64,000 nucleotides of DNA from Hofstenia miamia (GCA_004352715.1 SCFE01000006.1:2305217-2369216); one strand, 5' to 3'; counted from the first letter of the stretch, positions 24,761 to 41,700 are shown. A program made the numbers and translations. The notes: generated by a model from the letters alone, not told the origin.

Positions 24761-25085
24761 AATACAAACACACACACAGATTTTAATATTATATATATTT
24801 TATTATATTTGTAAATACCTGATGGATCTTTATAGTTTTTTGGACTAGTTTCTTGTAGCAATAAAACGATAATTTACAATTCTAACAGGTAGGTTAAAAT
24901 TTTTTGTCTTGAAGTTACATGTATATAATAGTGAATATTTCCTAATTTGAAGAGAAGTTTGAAAAAGCAAGAGTTCAGTTTAGTAGTCAAAATATTATGG
25001 CTATGAAGTGAAATGCTAAACATTATGTGAAGTAAGAATTGTAAAATCAGTTCTATATATATAACATTTAAAAAATACAAGATAA

Positions 25086-25119
<34 letters not shown>

Positions 25120-26075
25120 NNNNNNNNNNNNNNNNNNNNNNNNNNNNNNNNNNNNNNNNNNNNNNNNNNNNNNNNNNNNNNNNNNNNNNNNNNNNNNNNN
25201 NNNNNNNNNNNNNNNNNNNNNNNNNNNNNNNNNNNNNNNNNNNNNNNNNNNNNNNNNNNNNNNNNNNNNNNNNNNNNNNNNNNNNNNNNNNNNNNNNNNN
25301 NNNNNNNNNNNNNNNNNNNNNNNNNNNNNNNNNNNNNNNNNNNNNNNNNNNNNNNNNNNNNNNNNNNNNNNNNNNNNNNNNNNNNNNNNNNNNNNNNNNN
25401 NNNNNNNNNNNNNNNNNNNNNNNNNNNNNNNNNNNNNNNNNNNNNNNNNNNNNNNNNNNNNNNNNNNNNNNNNNNNNNNNNNNNNNNNNNNNNNNNNNNN
25501 NNNNNNNNNNNNNNNNNNNNNNNNNNNNNNNNNNNNNNNNNNNNNNNNNNNNNNNNNNNNNNNNNNNNNNNNNNNNNNNNNNNNNNNNNNNNNNNNNNNN
25601 NNNNNNNNNNNNNNNNNNNNNNNNNNNNNNNNNNNNNNNNNNNNNNNNNNNNNNNNNNNNNNNNNNNNNNNNNNNNNNNNNNNNNNNNNNNNNNNNNNNN
25701 NNNNNNNNNNNNNNNNNNNNNNNNNNNNNNNNNNNNNNNNNNNNNNNNNNNNNNNNNNNNNNNNNNNNNNNNNNNNNNNNNNNNNNNNNNNNNNNNNNNN
25801 NNNNNNNNNNNNNNNNNNNNNNNNNNNNNNNNNNNNNNNNNNNNNNNNNNNNNNNNNNNNNNNNNNNNNNNNNNNNNNNNNNNNNNNNNNNNNNNNNNNN
25901 NNNNNNNNNNNNNNNNNNNNNNNNNNNNNNNNNNNNNNNNNNNNNNNNNNNNNNNNNNNNNNNNNNNNNNNNNNNNNNNNNNNNNNNNNNNNNNNNNNNN
26001 NNNNNNNNNNNNNNNNNNNNNNNNNNNNNNNNNNNNNNNNNNNNNNNNNNNNNNNNNNNNNNNNNNNNNNNNNNN
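25120..26075. other. Assembly gap flanked by (TA)n
   Basis: 956 Ns with (TA)n on both sides (25087-25119 and 26076-26096). The long open frames across it are artefacts of the Ns. Confidence 0.95.
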
Positions 26076-26096
26076 TATATATATATATATATATAT

Positions 26097-27719
26097 GCAA
26101 TATTTTAGAATAAACGTTGAAATTTCACTACCATGTAGAACCAATTAGTTTCTTAATTTTTAATGTAACAAATATTTCAAATACGCCAATATTTATTGAT
26201 AAGATAGTGTACTAACCCTAAATTTCTTAGCATATACATAAAATACAAACAAGGGACTTTTCCTAATTATGATATAAAACAACTAGAGTTAGACCATGTC
26301 AGGCTGTGATAGCACGAACTCACTTTTATGAGCAGCTGTCGCTTTATAATTAGGCTCACGTCACAATAAGGATTAACAATAATAGAATTAAGAAGGCTTA
26401 TCACACCCTAGAAGAAAAATTTTAATATTTTAATGCATTCTATTGAATTCTAATTTCGAATTAAATTACATAAAACATGTTTAATTATATTGTCAGTTCA
26501 ATCTGCCAAGGGTCTACTAGCACTTAACCACGTACAGTTCATTATATCCAATTATTATACAACAAGTTGGAAAATGTCAAACATAGTATGAATTGAAATA
26601 CTAGAATGCCATAGAGCTAAGCAAATGTTAAAATCTTTGGAGCTTATTCATTCTGCTGAAACTATTTAACAAAAATTTGATTCTTTTTAGTTGTTAATCT
26701 ATGTAAATCATAATTGATATCATACATATATCCTAAAAGAAAATTGGTCGGAAGAAAGCGATAAATCGTCATTAAATCAGATTGTAAGCTCCTACCAATT
26801 TAAATTTTTGGTTTATGCAGGGCTTTCCGTGTAGGGTTTGGCAAATGACCGAGTAAATATTACAAAATTGACCTCTAAAATACATCTTGCCATATTAGTT
26901 TATAATATTTTAATAATTTTAATACAAAATCTTATAAAAGTCAACGTTCGAAAAGTAAAGGATCGACTCCCCCATTCCACTCTGGATGAGCAAGTTACCT
27001 AGGTTCCACCTTTAGAATATTGCTTGAAAATATTCTGCGCTAATATTAAAAAGTTTTCAAATTCAATTCGCTTCAACGCTTTTCTTTAATAGTCGACAAT
27101 GATTGCTCTTCAATGATCATTGAAGAATATGTTGAACTACTAACTACGTTATACTAAATACTTCAAAAAACTAACCACGTATGTTGCCTGAATCTTCCAC
27201 CAACTAACAAATGAAAGATAAGTAAATTTAATTTATTAATTCCTAAAGATTAAGTGATGGTTAATAAACTATTTTGCCGTTCTTGGATTGCTTCAGCATC
27301 TTAGTCCTTTGGTATATCACTTGCATAAATTAATTATAAGAATTTAATCACGCAGTGTTATTGCGAGTTCTCTGTGTTGAAAACTCCCTCCAATAAAAAT
27401 AATTGACGCTCATGGATGATTAATAATTGTGTGCGTCAAATATTAAATAAAAACAAAATAGAGAAAATATTTCAAATTTCATGAATCAGCTATTTTTGTA
27501 ATCTATCCCCTGACATCTGATTGCCTCAAATCTTTCAAAATGCAAGGTTTTTGGTGAGGTTAGCCCGTGGGTATGACTATCTCACTGTCTTTCATTTCAC
27601 GTTTGGACACTAATGGACACATGGAGTTAATAAATAAATAATTAAACAGACCAGTAATGAAATAAAATTAATTTCAACAATGTTATTTGAGTTACGAAAA
27701 ACACACTGTTGTTTTCTTT
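26097..27719. other. Spacer, no gene seen
   Basis: AT-rich DNA with no recognisable coding, RNA or repeat feature beyond short low-complexity runs. Confidence 0.4.
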
Positions 27720-27960
27720 TAAATTGAAAAGACGGAGGTGTAATTGGACGGCACGTAATCAACCTGTCAGTTTGTGGAGATGACGGATTCCAGTCACAGC
27801 ACAGCGGCTAATGGAGCATCAGACAGGTGTGGCGTTCCCTCTGGGTTGCATTTTTACTCCTATCAATCAACGCCCTGACAGACGCATTTAGATGGAAACA
27901 CACTGGCAAATTGAGCCTCGTTTCCGCTCTGCGCACAGTTTAGAATTTGACAGCATTGCA
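27720..27960 (+). promoter_or_regulatory. GC-richer patch upstream of the KLF exons
   Basis: About 240 bp with raised GC and CpG content. An ATG at 27780 opens a short frame (MTDSSHSTAANGASD) that meets a possible donor (CAG/GTGTGG, 27827). That would leave phase 2, which does not fit the phase-0 exon at 28601, so a direct first exon is not supported. It could be a 5' UTR exon, an alternative start or an enhancer. Confidence 0.25.
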
Positions 27961-28370
27961 TTTCATTTCTTTATTGGTTGTCACATACTTAGCAGTCATT
28001 TACAGAGGGCGTCTTTTCATTGATACTTTCCATACCATGACTTGCTTTTCTGGCATTAGTATGCCATTTTTCTCACATTTGCATCTTAAAGGATATGTGA
28101 GTTTGTTTAGATTGTTTGAAGTATGTATACATGCATGTACATGTCTTGTACCATAGAAATAAATGCAGACATGTAAATATTTAAATAAAAATGAATTCGC
28201 GCCAGTACATATGCATATTTGTATAATTTTTTACACATATATTTAAAGTTCATAATCCTCATGCCACATGCAATATTTTATTTACGTGAATTTGAATTGC
28301 TAAGAATGCATTCAATTAAAGGTAGTATAATATAATACAAGAACATACTAAATTCATTACGTCTTTGTAT

Positions 28371-28491
28371 GATATAATATAATATAATACATTATAATAT
28401 AATATACTATAATATCATATCATATAGTAAAATATCATTTATTAGTAAATAATACATAATACAATATAATATAACATAGTTTTTTAAGTTA

Positions 28492-28532
<41 letters not shown>
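28371..28532. repeat. Low-complexity (ATAAT)n and (TA)n
   Basis: Imperfect repeats of ATATA/ATAAT run from about 28371 to 28475, followed by a (TA)n run at about 28496-28531, just upstream of the first KLF exon found. Confidence 0.8.
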
Positions 28533-28535
<3 letters not shown>

Positions 28536-28600
28536 TTATTACTTACACATTTAAAATATGCAACTAAATTCAAACATCAAAAGAATTCTTGAATATTTAG

Positions 28601-28886
28601 CTGGAGAATTTCTATAAGCCGTTTTATGCTGGACATCAGTCCTTGCATTTTTCAGAGGATGAAGTCGCAATTGCATTAGATGTGAAAACCGGTTCTTTTC
28701 GATGCCTAAACTGTCAATTGAACCTAAGAAATGATCAAGTATCAAACTGTCCCAATTGCTACAAATTCTTTAAATTCTCTTCTGCTCACATTATCAATCA
28801 ACTACCAGGATTCCTATCAGACATTTCTGCAAAAGCTACTGAATCAAGACTGCATGTGCAGAAGAAATGGGCTGATACATTAAGCA
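28601..28886 (+). CDS. KLF gene, upstream exon with a CxxC-CxxC zinc ribbon
   Basis: The exon runs from an acceptor (gaatatttag, AG 28599-28600) to a donor (GTAAGA, 28887). An in-frame TAG lies directly before the exon, so the border is needed. It reads LENFYKPFYAGHQSLHFSED and continues through DVKTGSFRC. It then has a CLNC - 11 residues - CPNC zinc-ribbon pair, a hydrophobic stretch (IINQLPGFLSDIS) and a basic end (VQKKWADTLS). It ends in phase 1, which matches the next exon at 31859 (split codon A/AA, Lys). The joining rests on phase, strand and distance, not on a transcript. Exons further 5', including the start codon, were not found. KLF N-terminal halves usually hold loosely conserved activation or repression regions, so a zinc ribbon here would be unusual. 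Confidence 0.55.
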
Positions 28887-31858
28887 GTAAGATAGTTATT
28901 CACGATTGCTTACACTTTAACTTTATACTATTGTGTAACGTATCATATTTTTATTTTAGATATAGGGCATAAAATGCATGCATATTTAATACATTTTATA
29001 TTGCTACTAAGTAATTGATAAAGTAATTTTAAATCAATCTTTGACAGAATTTACTTACATATTTTTCTAAATCTATTTGCTTCACTCTAACCCATCATCT
29101 TGGATTTATCTTGTAAGTGAAATTAAGATAATATTTAAAATTTGATTGTGAAGACAATCCTCGAAAAAGGTATTAATCTCAATTTTGGGTAATAGTAAAT
29201 AGAACCACAAGTCAGGAGTCACTGCACGTTCTTAAGAAAACTTCATCATTTAAAGGCAGATTTCTCTATATCTAACGGCAACAATAAGTGCTGTAAATAT
29301 ATTGAATTAATTTCTATGGTTCCATTAAGAATAAGTATAGCATCATTGAACTTACTTTTTTAAGAAAATTAAGAATAGCCGTCATCTCAAATTTATCTAG
29401 TTTACACACACAAATACAAAATCTATTAACTATTCCATAAATTGGGTTGAAGAATATTTTCTTACAGAATATTTCAAGGTTAGAAGAGGCCCCACAACGA
29501 ATGCTACCAAAAAAGCTAGAAGAATAGAAAGTTTATGAAAAAACAACCCAAACAATTTAATAAATGCGAGCCTGGAATAGGTTGTTAATACACGTTGGAA
29601 TACAAACTGATAATATTCGCTGGAAATTATACAATATACTGCCTTGCAAGATTAGCACTAAAAATTGTGGTGCGTACTTCAGTCCATTTTAAAAAATACA
29701 CTTTTCAGCTCTATCTATAGCACGCTCGGTCCGGCCCACTTCGACCATTGAAATACTTTTCGTTAGGATTTCCTAAATACTAGAAAGTAAAACTTGAAAT
29801 GTCACATAGGACTATTTCATACTAAAATAGTAATTTTGTAATCAATGTAATTAGAAATTGTGAAATATTCCAATTTTAACAATTGTGAGATTTCCTTTAT
29901 GTATGCATCTACTTAATAAGTATTATATAAATACACATATATGTATATATATATATATACATATATATATGTATATATATATATGTATATATTTGTATAT
30001 ATATTTATATATATATATATATATAATCTGCATGGTAAAATTGCTTAAGATTGTACAAAAGAAGAATCGACACTTGATCTCCCCATTGTACAGAGAAGGT
30101 AAATCCTTCTTTGTAGTGCAGGTACATTTGCAAAAAGACCTCTTAAGTCAAATCAAACCAACCAAAAATTCATCAATTATGCTTTTAGGTTTAAATTATA
30201 TAGAAATTTCACAAATGTAAAAATTGTTCTAAGCTTTATATTTCAGAAAATTTATAAGTCTTGCATCACAATTTTATTTTCAGTTACCAAAATTTGGTTG
30301 AAATCGAATTGCACAAAGTTCAACCAAACAATTACGTTAATTTAGCTTCACGTCAAAAAATTAATTGACAACATCAAAACTCAACGTTTGCAATGATTTT
30401 CTTTAAGTACGTTCTCTTCTGACACTTTCCATTCGCAATATTCAAGAAATTTACGTAGATTGACGTCATGTTCATAAATGTTAATAACGCAACGGACCTC
30501 ACCCATACCGTGACTGGAGTCTATTTTTGTAAATTTGTTTGTAATTAAGGCTATCAGCTTTCTGCGAAAGAAAATATTTTATAATGGACGACAGCTATCA
30601 GTCAAACTGTTGACAATTTTTGTGTTAAATTTATAATTTTTCTTCTTTTTTAGGAATGCAAGTGATGGCTTTCAAAAAATGCCAGTTTGATATTTTTTCT
30701 CCTAAATATAGACACCTTGGAGATATATATCTTCCAAACACAATATTCATACATTATTAATAAAATTCTGCAATATTTCATAATTATAGAAATTCATTTT
30801 TGTAATAAAATATGTATGAACATTTCTTTATTAAGGTTTGGTCTGTGCTAGAAATGGCTTTTCAGGCCCGAGTCAATTCGAATTGCGTGTGTACACTATA
30901 GAACGAATATCGACCTCGCATTCGAGAAAGAACAAAAAAACGCTAAATATCAAACATTAACACAAAAATCATTTCAATACACTAACGTACGGCCATTTTG
31001 TCTAAACCTAAACTGCCGAAGAATGTTTAATAGTTTCTTGTGTTTCTTTTTAAATGCGCATACCTCAAAAATTAATACAGTTATCCAAAATTTAAAAGCA
31101 TTCGACTCTACACCCATTGAGGCGGGCCATTTCCCTACGACATCTGGCTTTGCAAACGGTACATTCAACGAGTTTGGGAGATCTATCCACGTATGAAGAA
31201 ACCGTTAATATTTTCAACGGCCACAGCAAAACGCTTTAATAGAAATGTTCTGAATATTTTATTCATGCATGTCCACCAATAGACCTGTCCATGACAGTCT
31301 TGGTGAAAATTTTTTGAAATTTTGAAAAACGGTTTGTCATTGTACAAGGACGTAAGCTGTTTAAGGTTAACCATTAACATCCTAAGAATATTTTACAAAC
31401 TATGATGGCTTATACAAAAAATTTTTTACAAAATTCATAAACGAAACTGTTCAAAATCTGAAAACACCACAACGTAGAGGAGTATGTCCCATTTTCATTT
31501 ACATTTTAAAACCGTACCCGGTCCTCTCCAACAAACTTTTAAAAAATTCGACCGAGTATTAACATAATTTCCATATCGAATTTCATTCGAATTCTCATAT
31601 TTTTAGCCATAGCATTTTGTCTTTTATTATGTTTGGTTATGTAAAATCAATGTGAATATACAAATAGGAATAGCATTGACAATTTTAATAATGACAACGT
31701 TAGATATATAAATGTAAACAGTTAGAAATAGGTTTTTAGACTAAAAAATTGCTAAAATTAAAAGCCCATTTGACTAAGTTGATTTTAAAATGTTTTGTCG
31801 ATATATCCTTGAGTGAGTTAATAAAATCAATGAACAAATTTAAAGTAATCTCCTTTAG
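28887..31858. other. Candidate KLF intron
   Basis: No exon recognised. It holds a (TA)n/(TATG)n microsatellite at about 29937-30024. Two adjacent minus-strand open stretches at 30974-31168 and 31183-31380 are unfamiliar, and I leave them out as genes. Confidence 0.4.
29937..30024. repeat. (TA)n/(TATG)n microsatellite
   Basis: Alternating TA runs broken by ATG and TTTG units, about 88 bp. The ICIYIYI-type frame across it is a by-product. Confidence 0.85.
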
Positions 31859-31970
31859 AAGACAATTGGAGCAAGGAGAATTTAATAGCAGACATCACTT
31901 CAAAGCCTCCCACCGACGAGAAGTACTTACGTCACAATAATGCATTACTCGACCACGCCTCCGTCGATAC
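31859..31970 (+). CDS. KLF gene, small linking exon
   Basis: The 112-nt exon lies between an acceptor (taatctcctttag, AG 31857-31858) and a strong donor (GTAAGTAG, 31971). It enters at phase 1 (two bases, AA) and leaves at phase 2 (two bases, AC), so it fits exactly between the exon ending at 28886 and the first zinc-finger exon at 33823. The 36 whole codons read DNWSKENLIADITSKPPTDE and then KYLRHNNALLDHASVD. The stretch is acidic and Ser/Thr/Pro-bearing, as in the linker regions of many transcription factors, with no named domain. Both phases agree without forcing, which is the main support. Confidence 0.6.
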
Positions 31971-33822
31971 GTAAGTAGTACAATAATTCTAATACCCATT
32001 AACAGCATTTGTGTTTTCCATTAAATATTATTACCACTTCACTGGTGACAACATTTCCAAAGCCTTAAATGTAAAGGTTTCAATAGACTTAAAAGCTTTT
32101 AAGTATTTAATATTCCCCTATTTTCATATTATCCTTATTTGAATTTGACTATTCATTTGTTCCTTCCTACCTTTGCATCCAAACTCCTATATGCAGGCAC
32201 ACTACATTTTTAAATAATTCCACGTCGTCAATCTTTAATTAGCAATTGCATGTTACAGAAAGAAGGTTATTCGAACAACATATCATAAATAAAATAGCAG
32301 AACCAGTTTTTCGAGCTATTGAAAGGGGGGTGTCTTTAAATATGGATTAATAAATCTTAACAAAGACACCTACATGTATGAATTATTTTGAAGTATAATA
32401 TCTCCACAAAACCTTCAAGCTTAGAAGATAATTTTCTTAGTCGTAAAACTGATGACTTATGTGCCATTCAAGATTTTTTGCTGGAAATTCAATTAAGGTT
32501 ATCATTTCACTATAATTTTTGTAAACCTTATCTTGTAAATTAGAATTACACTATCTAAACTGTCAACTTTATGAAATCTTCAAGAAAACTCTTTATTGTT
32601 TGGCAAACTTTGCTCTGTTACATTCTTTGCACATAGAGTATGTAGTTCACATTGTGATATGCTTTTGCAACGTAATACTTAGAAGGACTCTTGATATTTA
32701 AGGATGATTTTTTTCAAAAACATGCAATTTGTCGCCTCATTTATTGCAAAGGCATTTAACTCTTTGAAGGTATTCTGTTTTACATCTGTTGCTGACGTCA
32801 TTTGGTTTTTCACGACGCATACATCTATCATTAATTCTCTTCTCTACCTTAACACAATAGTTTATTAGTCCTATAAGGAAAAATAAAATCACGATGTCTT
32901 CTCTGAACGATGCATCCTACTACTTGTGTATATACATGTTTAAAAATTATTTCTAAATATTAGTTCAATTCCAAATCATCCATTTCAAATATTGAGTTGT
33001 TCCAAAACGTTTTAATGCTGCTTCTACTAAAAACCGATAGCTCAGTTTTCATTTTTTAGGTTAAGGGTTTTTTTCGACATAGAGGCAATTCTGTGCTTAT
33101 GAAAGTATTTATTGCTGAAATTATACTCATGTCTTGGTGAGATAAATCTATTCATTGAAAATTTCTGGATTAATAATAATGCACAGACATTTTTATAAAA
33201 TTTTGAAATAAGGAATAAATGACAGCTTTGATAAATTTTGTACTATCGCATCATATTTTAAAATTGGTTCAGAAATTAAGCCGATTTCCCAGACCGGCCT
33301 TTCTTACTAAATTTGCTAATTTTTTAAGCGACCATAAACCGTTGTTGGACCTGGACCAAGATCTCCGCTTTGATACTTAATTGAACTTTACTTAGGATGT
33401 GCTTGTGTTACTGCAATTAAAAATTCATGAGAATAATGAACCAAATATACCAAAAAAAGGCAGTACAAATGTCATTTCAATATTGCAATTTAATACTACT
33501 TTTCCTAAATCCTATATGTCTTTTCAGCATTAGAATACACATATTTTCATAATTTAATATATATATTATGATATCTTAAAATTTTGGCATATAGGTATTT
33601 CCGTTTTACGCTATTCTCCTAAGTAGTTCCATATTTGTTATTTTGCTCAAGAACTTAAGGTAAATGCTATAGTTTATAAAAATTACAGAATTGAATGGGA
33701 AATCACAGTATAATAGAAAAATGTAAGCTTAGTTAATTTAGTCTGTTATTTCATTAATTAATTGCGAATGCTTCATAAAGTTATGTAAATATAATGTTCT
33801 TGATGTTAATTTTATTACATAG
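31971..33822. other. Candidate KLF intron
   Basis: AT-rich with no recognisable exon, RNA or mobile element. It is bounded by the GTAAGTAG donor and the acceptor at 33821-33822. Confidence 0.45.
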
Positions 33823-33950
33823 GTGTGACATTGAAGTTGACGTGGATGACAGCACTGTTGGGCGTAAGGTCTTCAGGTGTTCATATGACTCATGCAAGAA
33901 AACTTACACCAAAAGCTCTCATCTTAAAGCCCATTTGAGAACACATACTG
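33823..33950 (+). CDS. KLF gene, exon with C2H2 zinc finger 1
   Basis: A 128-nt exon from acceptor ttattacatag (AG 33821-33822) to donor GTAAGATC (33951). After an acidic run ([15 protein letters not shown]) it encodes KLF finger 1: [20 protein letters not shown] and then HLRTHTG, with C-x4-C-x12-H-x3-H spacing and the family TKSSHLKAH recognition helix. The exon ends in phase 1 inside the Gly codon of the HTGEKPY linker, a position where KLF genes commonly carry an intron. The gene product is a nuclear DNA-binding factor expected to recognise GC/CACCC boxes. Confidence 0.93.
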
Positions 33951-36936
<2,986 letters not shown>

Positions 36937-36978
36937 ATGACGTAAAAAACAATTTTACAATTTATAATTTCTGATTTA

Positions 36979-36984
36979 AATAAA
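36979..36984 (+). terminator. Polyadenylation signal of the KLF gene
   Basis: A canonical AATAAA lies 42 bp after the KLF stop codon, so the 3' UTR is probably very short. Confidence 0.6.
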
Positions 36985-37379
36985 TGTGTTCCTCCGTGTT
37001 AATTTTTTTTTCATTAGCATTCAAAAGTTTCGATTCTAAACTTTAGAGAGACATAATATGTGTGTGTCTAAGAGTACACTCGCATAATACAATTTAAGGT
37101 ATTTCAAAGAACATAAATGTAAAAGTTGTTTATTCAAGGTAAAACATTCAGTGCTAGAATTTTGAAATTTTGTTTTAACCAAGTTGTAATTGAAAATAAA
37201 TTAAATTTTTGAATTAGACCAATCACATGATATAATAATACTGGTAGCTGTTGAAAACTTCAAAATGATGTTATGCAACTTGGTATTGATTGGAACTAGT
37301 ATAAATTTGATTCTGAAGGGTTTGTTGTATCACATTTAAAAATCCATCAAATGATGGAGTTTGTACCACCCCTGTACAT

Positions 37380-37770
37380 GAAATCAGAATTTCGTAGTAC
37401 TCAGAATGTTATAAGTCAAACTCAACTGAATTTGCAAATTTCGATTAAGAAAACTCATTAAAACTTGAACTTGACTGAAAATTCAATTTAAAATATTGTA
37501 AAAATCCATTATTTTCAGTTTCTTTTTCAATTGCAAACAAACATTTTTTGCCTAAAACATTTGAAATTATTGTAAAATTTGAAAAAACGGGATGAAATTT
37601 GTAATTTACTCCAAAAGAACTCAAGCTCAAACTCGAAACATGAATACTCAAAATTAAACAGGGTAACTCGAATTCTACCTGAAATTCTCTGTCCAATTTC
37701 CCATTTTCATTGTCGTATTTTTTGAACAGACTATTTTTAGTGTACACCATTGCGATTTTGTCATTTTTCA
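37380..37770. repeat. Dispersed AACTTGA/ACTCGAA repeat, CpG-bearing copy
   Basis: Imperfect reiterations of strings such as AAACTTGAACTTGACTG, AACTCGAAAC and ACTCGAATTC. A related array lies at 52910-53120, where most of the CG steps are absent. Confidence 0.5.
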
Positions 37771-38249
37771 ACAGTAGAGTTACAAGAGTTAAACATGGTA
37801 AATTAAAAAGGAGAAAGGCATATCAAAACTTGTTGAAGCTGGTTTTTGTTTTCATGACAGATTTTCTACAATTCTGTCATTTTTGTATCATAAACAATGA
37901 AAGTGTAATAGTGTGAAAACTTCTTTTTTCAGGTGAATTGAAAAACTTAAAAAAATTACTATATATAGAGATATGATTATTTCATGTGTACCAAAATGCT
38001 TCTACTTATGTATTTAGAAGCCAGTAATACAAAAAATATTCACTTTTGCCAGTTTTCTATGAAGTTTTCAATTTTAGAATAATGCAATTTATTAATTACG
38101 AATCCTGTCTACAGCATTTTTATCACTCACAATGATGTATTTTGAAGCAACATATTCAAAGAAAAAATCCCAATTTACCAGTTTTCTGCATAATCTTCTC
38201 TTGAAAGACTAAGGATAGTTCCTTCATTTATTTCAAGGTCTGCATACAG

Positions 38250-38755
38250 TATTTTGCATTCACATCAGTGGCATAGCTATGGAGAGGGGAGGGAAGCTGG
38301 AGAGCTATGCATCCCAGATTGCAACCAGATCACCCTCACCTTAAAGAGAATAGCACATAGCTTATTAGAACGTTGCAATAAAATTGCTATATATTTTACA
38401 TTGGCTGGCAATGCCTCTCACTCCCAGGTAGTAATTGAGAAATAGAAACAAGAATATAAAATGTTGCATTTATTTACTATCAAAGTAATATCTCTGATAA
38501 TTTTCCTGTCTTGTTTTTTACATAGCAATAGCTCTATTCGATGGGATGGNNNNNNNNNNNNNNNNNNNNNNNNNNNNNNNNNNNNNNNNNNNNNNNNNNN
38601 NNNNNNNNNNNNNNNNNNNNNNNNNACATAGCAATAGCTCTATTCGATGGGATGGGGGGGGGGAGGTTACAATATGCGAAAGCACCCTAATTTATAACCA
38701 AATGTCAGCTTCTACCAAAAGATCAAATTAGCCTATTAACCCTCTCTTGAACGAC
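38250..38755. repeat. Repeat scrap with a transposon-like end, plus a gap
   Basis: CAGTGGCATAGCTATGG at 38266 resembles CAGTGGCGTAGC-type terminal repeats common in animal DNA transposons. No clear partner end is present; the G-rich stretch at 38640-38665 with TAGCTC nearby is at best a decayed one. The 76-N gap (38550-38625) is bracketed by the same 30 bases on both sides (38520-38549 and 38621 onward), which points to an unmerged overlap. Confidence 0.35.
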
Positions 38756-41700
38756 TTTTGTAAAACCAATCTAATTTTTTTTTAAATATGCTTTAATTTT
38801 ATTCTCCCCAGCAAACTTGATTATAAAAAATTATCAAGATATTGCTTGTAATTCAAAAGAAAATCAAATGTATCAAATATGATACATTATACAATAAAGG
38901 TGCATTTTAAGTTTCATATTAAAGTGATTACACAAACATTGTTTTTGCTTCTAGTTGTGGAAAACGGTATATATACATGCTACATATTAGATAATTGATA
39001 AATGTATCAAATATAATTCATTATGCAAAATGGGAGTAAAAATACGTTTAACGCTTTTTTTACAAATTTAGCAAATCTAACAAAACAGAAAACATTTCTT
39101 TAATAATGTCATAGATAACATTTCCGTCTTTTCTCAAGCAAATGACGATATGCTGTTTTGAAAATAGTATTTTAAGTTAATAGGCACTTGTCCTTATAAG
39201 AAAATTGTCTTAACATGAGCTGGGATTGGTGTTGAAACTTGGTCGTATTATAAGAGAAATGTAACAAACGTCTAGAATGACTGGTTTGGAATACATTTTT
39301 AGGTTTATAGTAAGCTTTAATTTTTGGTGTGTGTGTGTAAACTATGTGAAATCACGCTGATTTTTTCTAACCAAGGCCACATCAGCTTTATTCTGACCAA
39401 ATATTGGTTCCTCCAGTTTTTGTGCATAAATCCTATGAAGTAAAACTAAGTAAATCTAAGCCCCCGTGTTATTAATATGTATTAAGAAACATTAAGAAAT
39501 CTTTAATCCTAGCATGTGATACTTAGTAGATACGTCAGCCGAATTTTTAAGACTCAACCTAACCCAGTCTGTCAAATGATATTTCATTCATGTTTTCGGC
39601 CTGTAGTGTAATTAGTTTATTAGGATTGTCCATCAAAATACGAATGAAATACTAAATTTTAAAATATCGGAATACAACCTTCTAAATTTTACTTGTCATA
39701 CTTGATTTTATTTAGCCTGTACTTGCTAAAATTTTCCTCCTAATTTGACACGACACAACCCGGTTCGTTAGTCCCACAGGCTAGCCTGATCTTTCATGTC
39801 CACCTCTTCCCTCACTTTCATTTAAAAAATAAATTTTATGTATTATGTATTTCATATATTGATGACAAATTTGAATTTCGCTCAAATTCAAATCTTAATA
39901 ACTGTGCCTGACCTGCACCATTACATTATAATGTGAAAATTTCTTTGATTGCTATTTTGTGTGCATATCAAATTCCAGCGGTCTCTTGACTGTTTCAAAA
40001 ACAAATTTGTTTTTATATGATCATAAATGCATGATGTATTAAATACAATACATTAATGTTTTTCATCTTTATGGCTGTAAATTTAAAAAATACCAACACA
40101 TATCAGTCTTAACTACTGTAAGTGTGTTCCAATGTATGTATGATTATTGGTTGCATAATTTCAAATTGTGCAATAGAGAGTTAAAACAAAAACGGCAAAA
40201 TTTGACCATTCTACCCCTTAAAATTTGCTCAAATATGTGTCCAGAAATCAAATTTATTCATAATTTTGAATTTACACAATTTGAATCTGCTATGGAAGAA
40301 AAGGCAATTCATTCCAAAGTTGAAGCAAACTGTGCAGGTGTTTCAAAGCTGTAACAAACATCCCTAAAACACATTTATTTACACTAAAAATTGCTCTGTC
40401 CCCCACGACCTACACATATTTTTGAAATGAATACTGCTAAAAACTGAAACCTTAATTTTTAATGCAACTGAAGACATTCAGAATTTTATGTGTGGTAGAA
40501 TTCAGAAATTTGAAAAAGAAGAAAAATAGAAGAAAAGAAAAAAAAATTACAAATACTCTTAATAATTTCTTGTAAAATTTCATATTGAGGAGTGTAGATA
40601 TGATTTGACAGACATTAGTCACAAACATTTGACATAGAAGTTTGCCCAAGCACTTTCTAATTAATAAACTCAAGAAATTTGCAGTACTGTGGAGTTCACA
40701 TGTGTTTTGTATGTCTCAAATTTAACTTTCCGCTGTTGGATGGTATTCCTTGTCAAGTGCTTTTATTTCAAACATTGGTCATGTTTCCTCCTTATCTTTC
40801 TCTGCTTTGAAAATATTCCAATTTTCATGTATTTCTTTCAACACTGACTGACATTGTGTAAAAGCAATTGATATGTAAATGTCAGTTATGTATTCAATAT
40901 CTGATGTTTACTCCAACTCTTCCATGATTCGCAAGTCTTGGTTTTACCATTAACATATGAGTTGGATTTCTACAATGAAGCACTAGATCCATATACACTA
41001 GGTTTGTGTTATTTGTAATTGGATTTGATGTTTTCATAATGTCACATTCTTTTCACTATACAAATGCATTATTCTGTAGTGTCTCCATGTTTATCAACAG
41101 TTTAATTTTAGGAATATTTGAATATTCAGGTGGAAAAATAGTTAAGGTAACATTCTGTGAGTAGAGTAATCTTCACATTTTAAGAAATACATGTGGATAA
41201 GTAACTGTAAATGCATTAAGGGGATGCCAATTTGGCCCCATCCTGTTTTTTTGTCTATAACTTTGCTTGAAAATAATTAATTAGCTGATTTATTTGACTT
41301 TGCAAAAAATTATCTGGGAATAACATAAAGTTAAAATATAATGATTCTTTTTGTGAGGCATGTGCCAAGTGGGTCTGAAGAAATTTCACTTTAGCAAAAA
41401 TTGAACAGTTGCTGGTGCAGTATGCATTTAAAATAGTCAATATTTTCTTAGATATCTATATGTATATATTTATGCAATTAAATTGATTGAGTCATCATTG
41501 TTAGGATAGTCAAAAAATAATTTTAGTTTGAAAAATTAGTTGCTCCTGGGCTCATCTGAGCAATAAAATATTGGTAACAAAATAGTTTATATTGTAAAAG
41601 AAGGGTTTTAGAAGGTTTTTTTTGAAAATCAGTCATATCTATATCAGGGAAGGAGTACTTGTCAAAATTAAAATCAAAAAAATATGTCATTTGCATTTGG

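Noticed and set aside
21409-26144. Long open frames across the N blocks at 21.5 and 25.1-26.1 kb
   Set aside because: They are open only because Ns contain no stop codons. The real bases at their ends are (TA)n.
27780-27826. A first coding exon of the KLF gene starting MTDSSHS
   Set aside because: It would leave phase 2, while the next exon needs phase 0, and its donor (GTGTGG) is weak.
29885-30220. A 111-codon frame
   Set aside because: Half of it translates a (TA)n/(TATG)n microsatellite.
38266-38755. A complete hAT element from the CAGTGGCATAGC end
   Set aside because: I could not find a convincing matching end or target duplication, and the region includes a misassembled gap.
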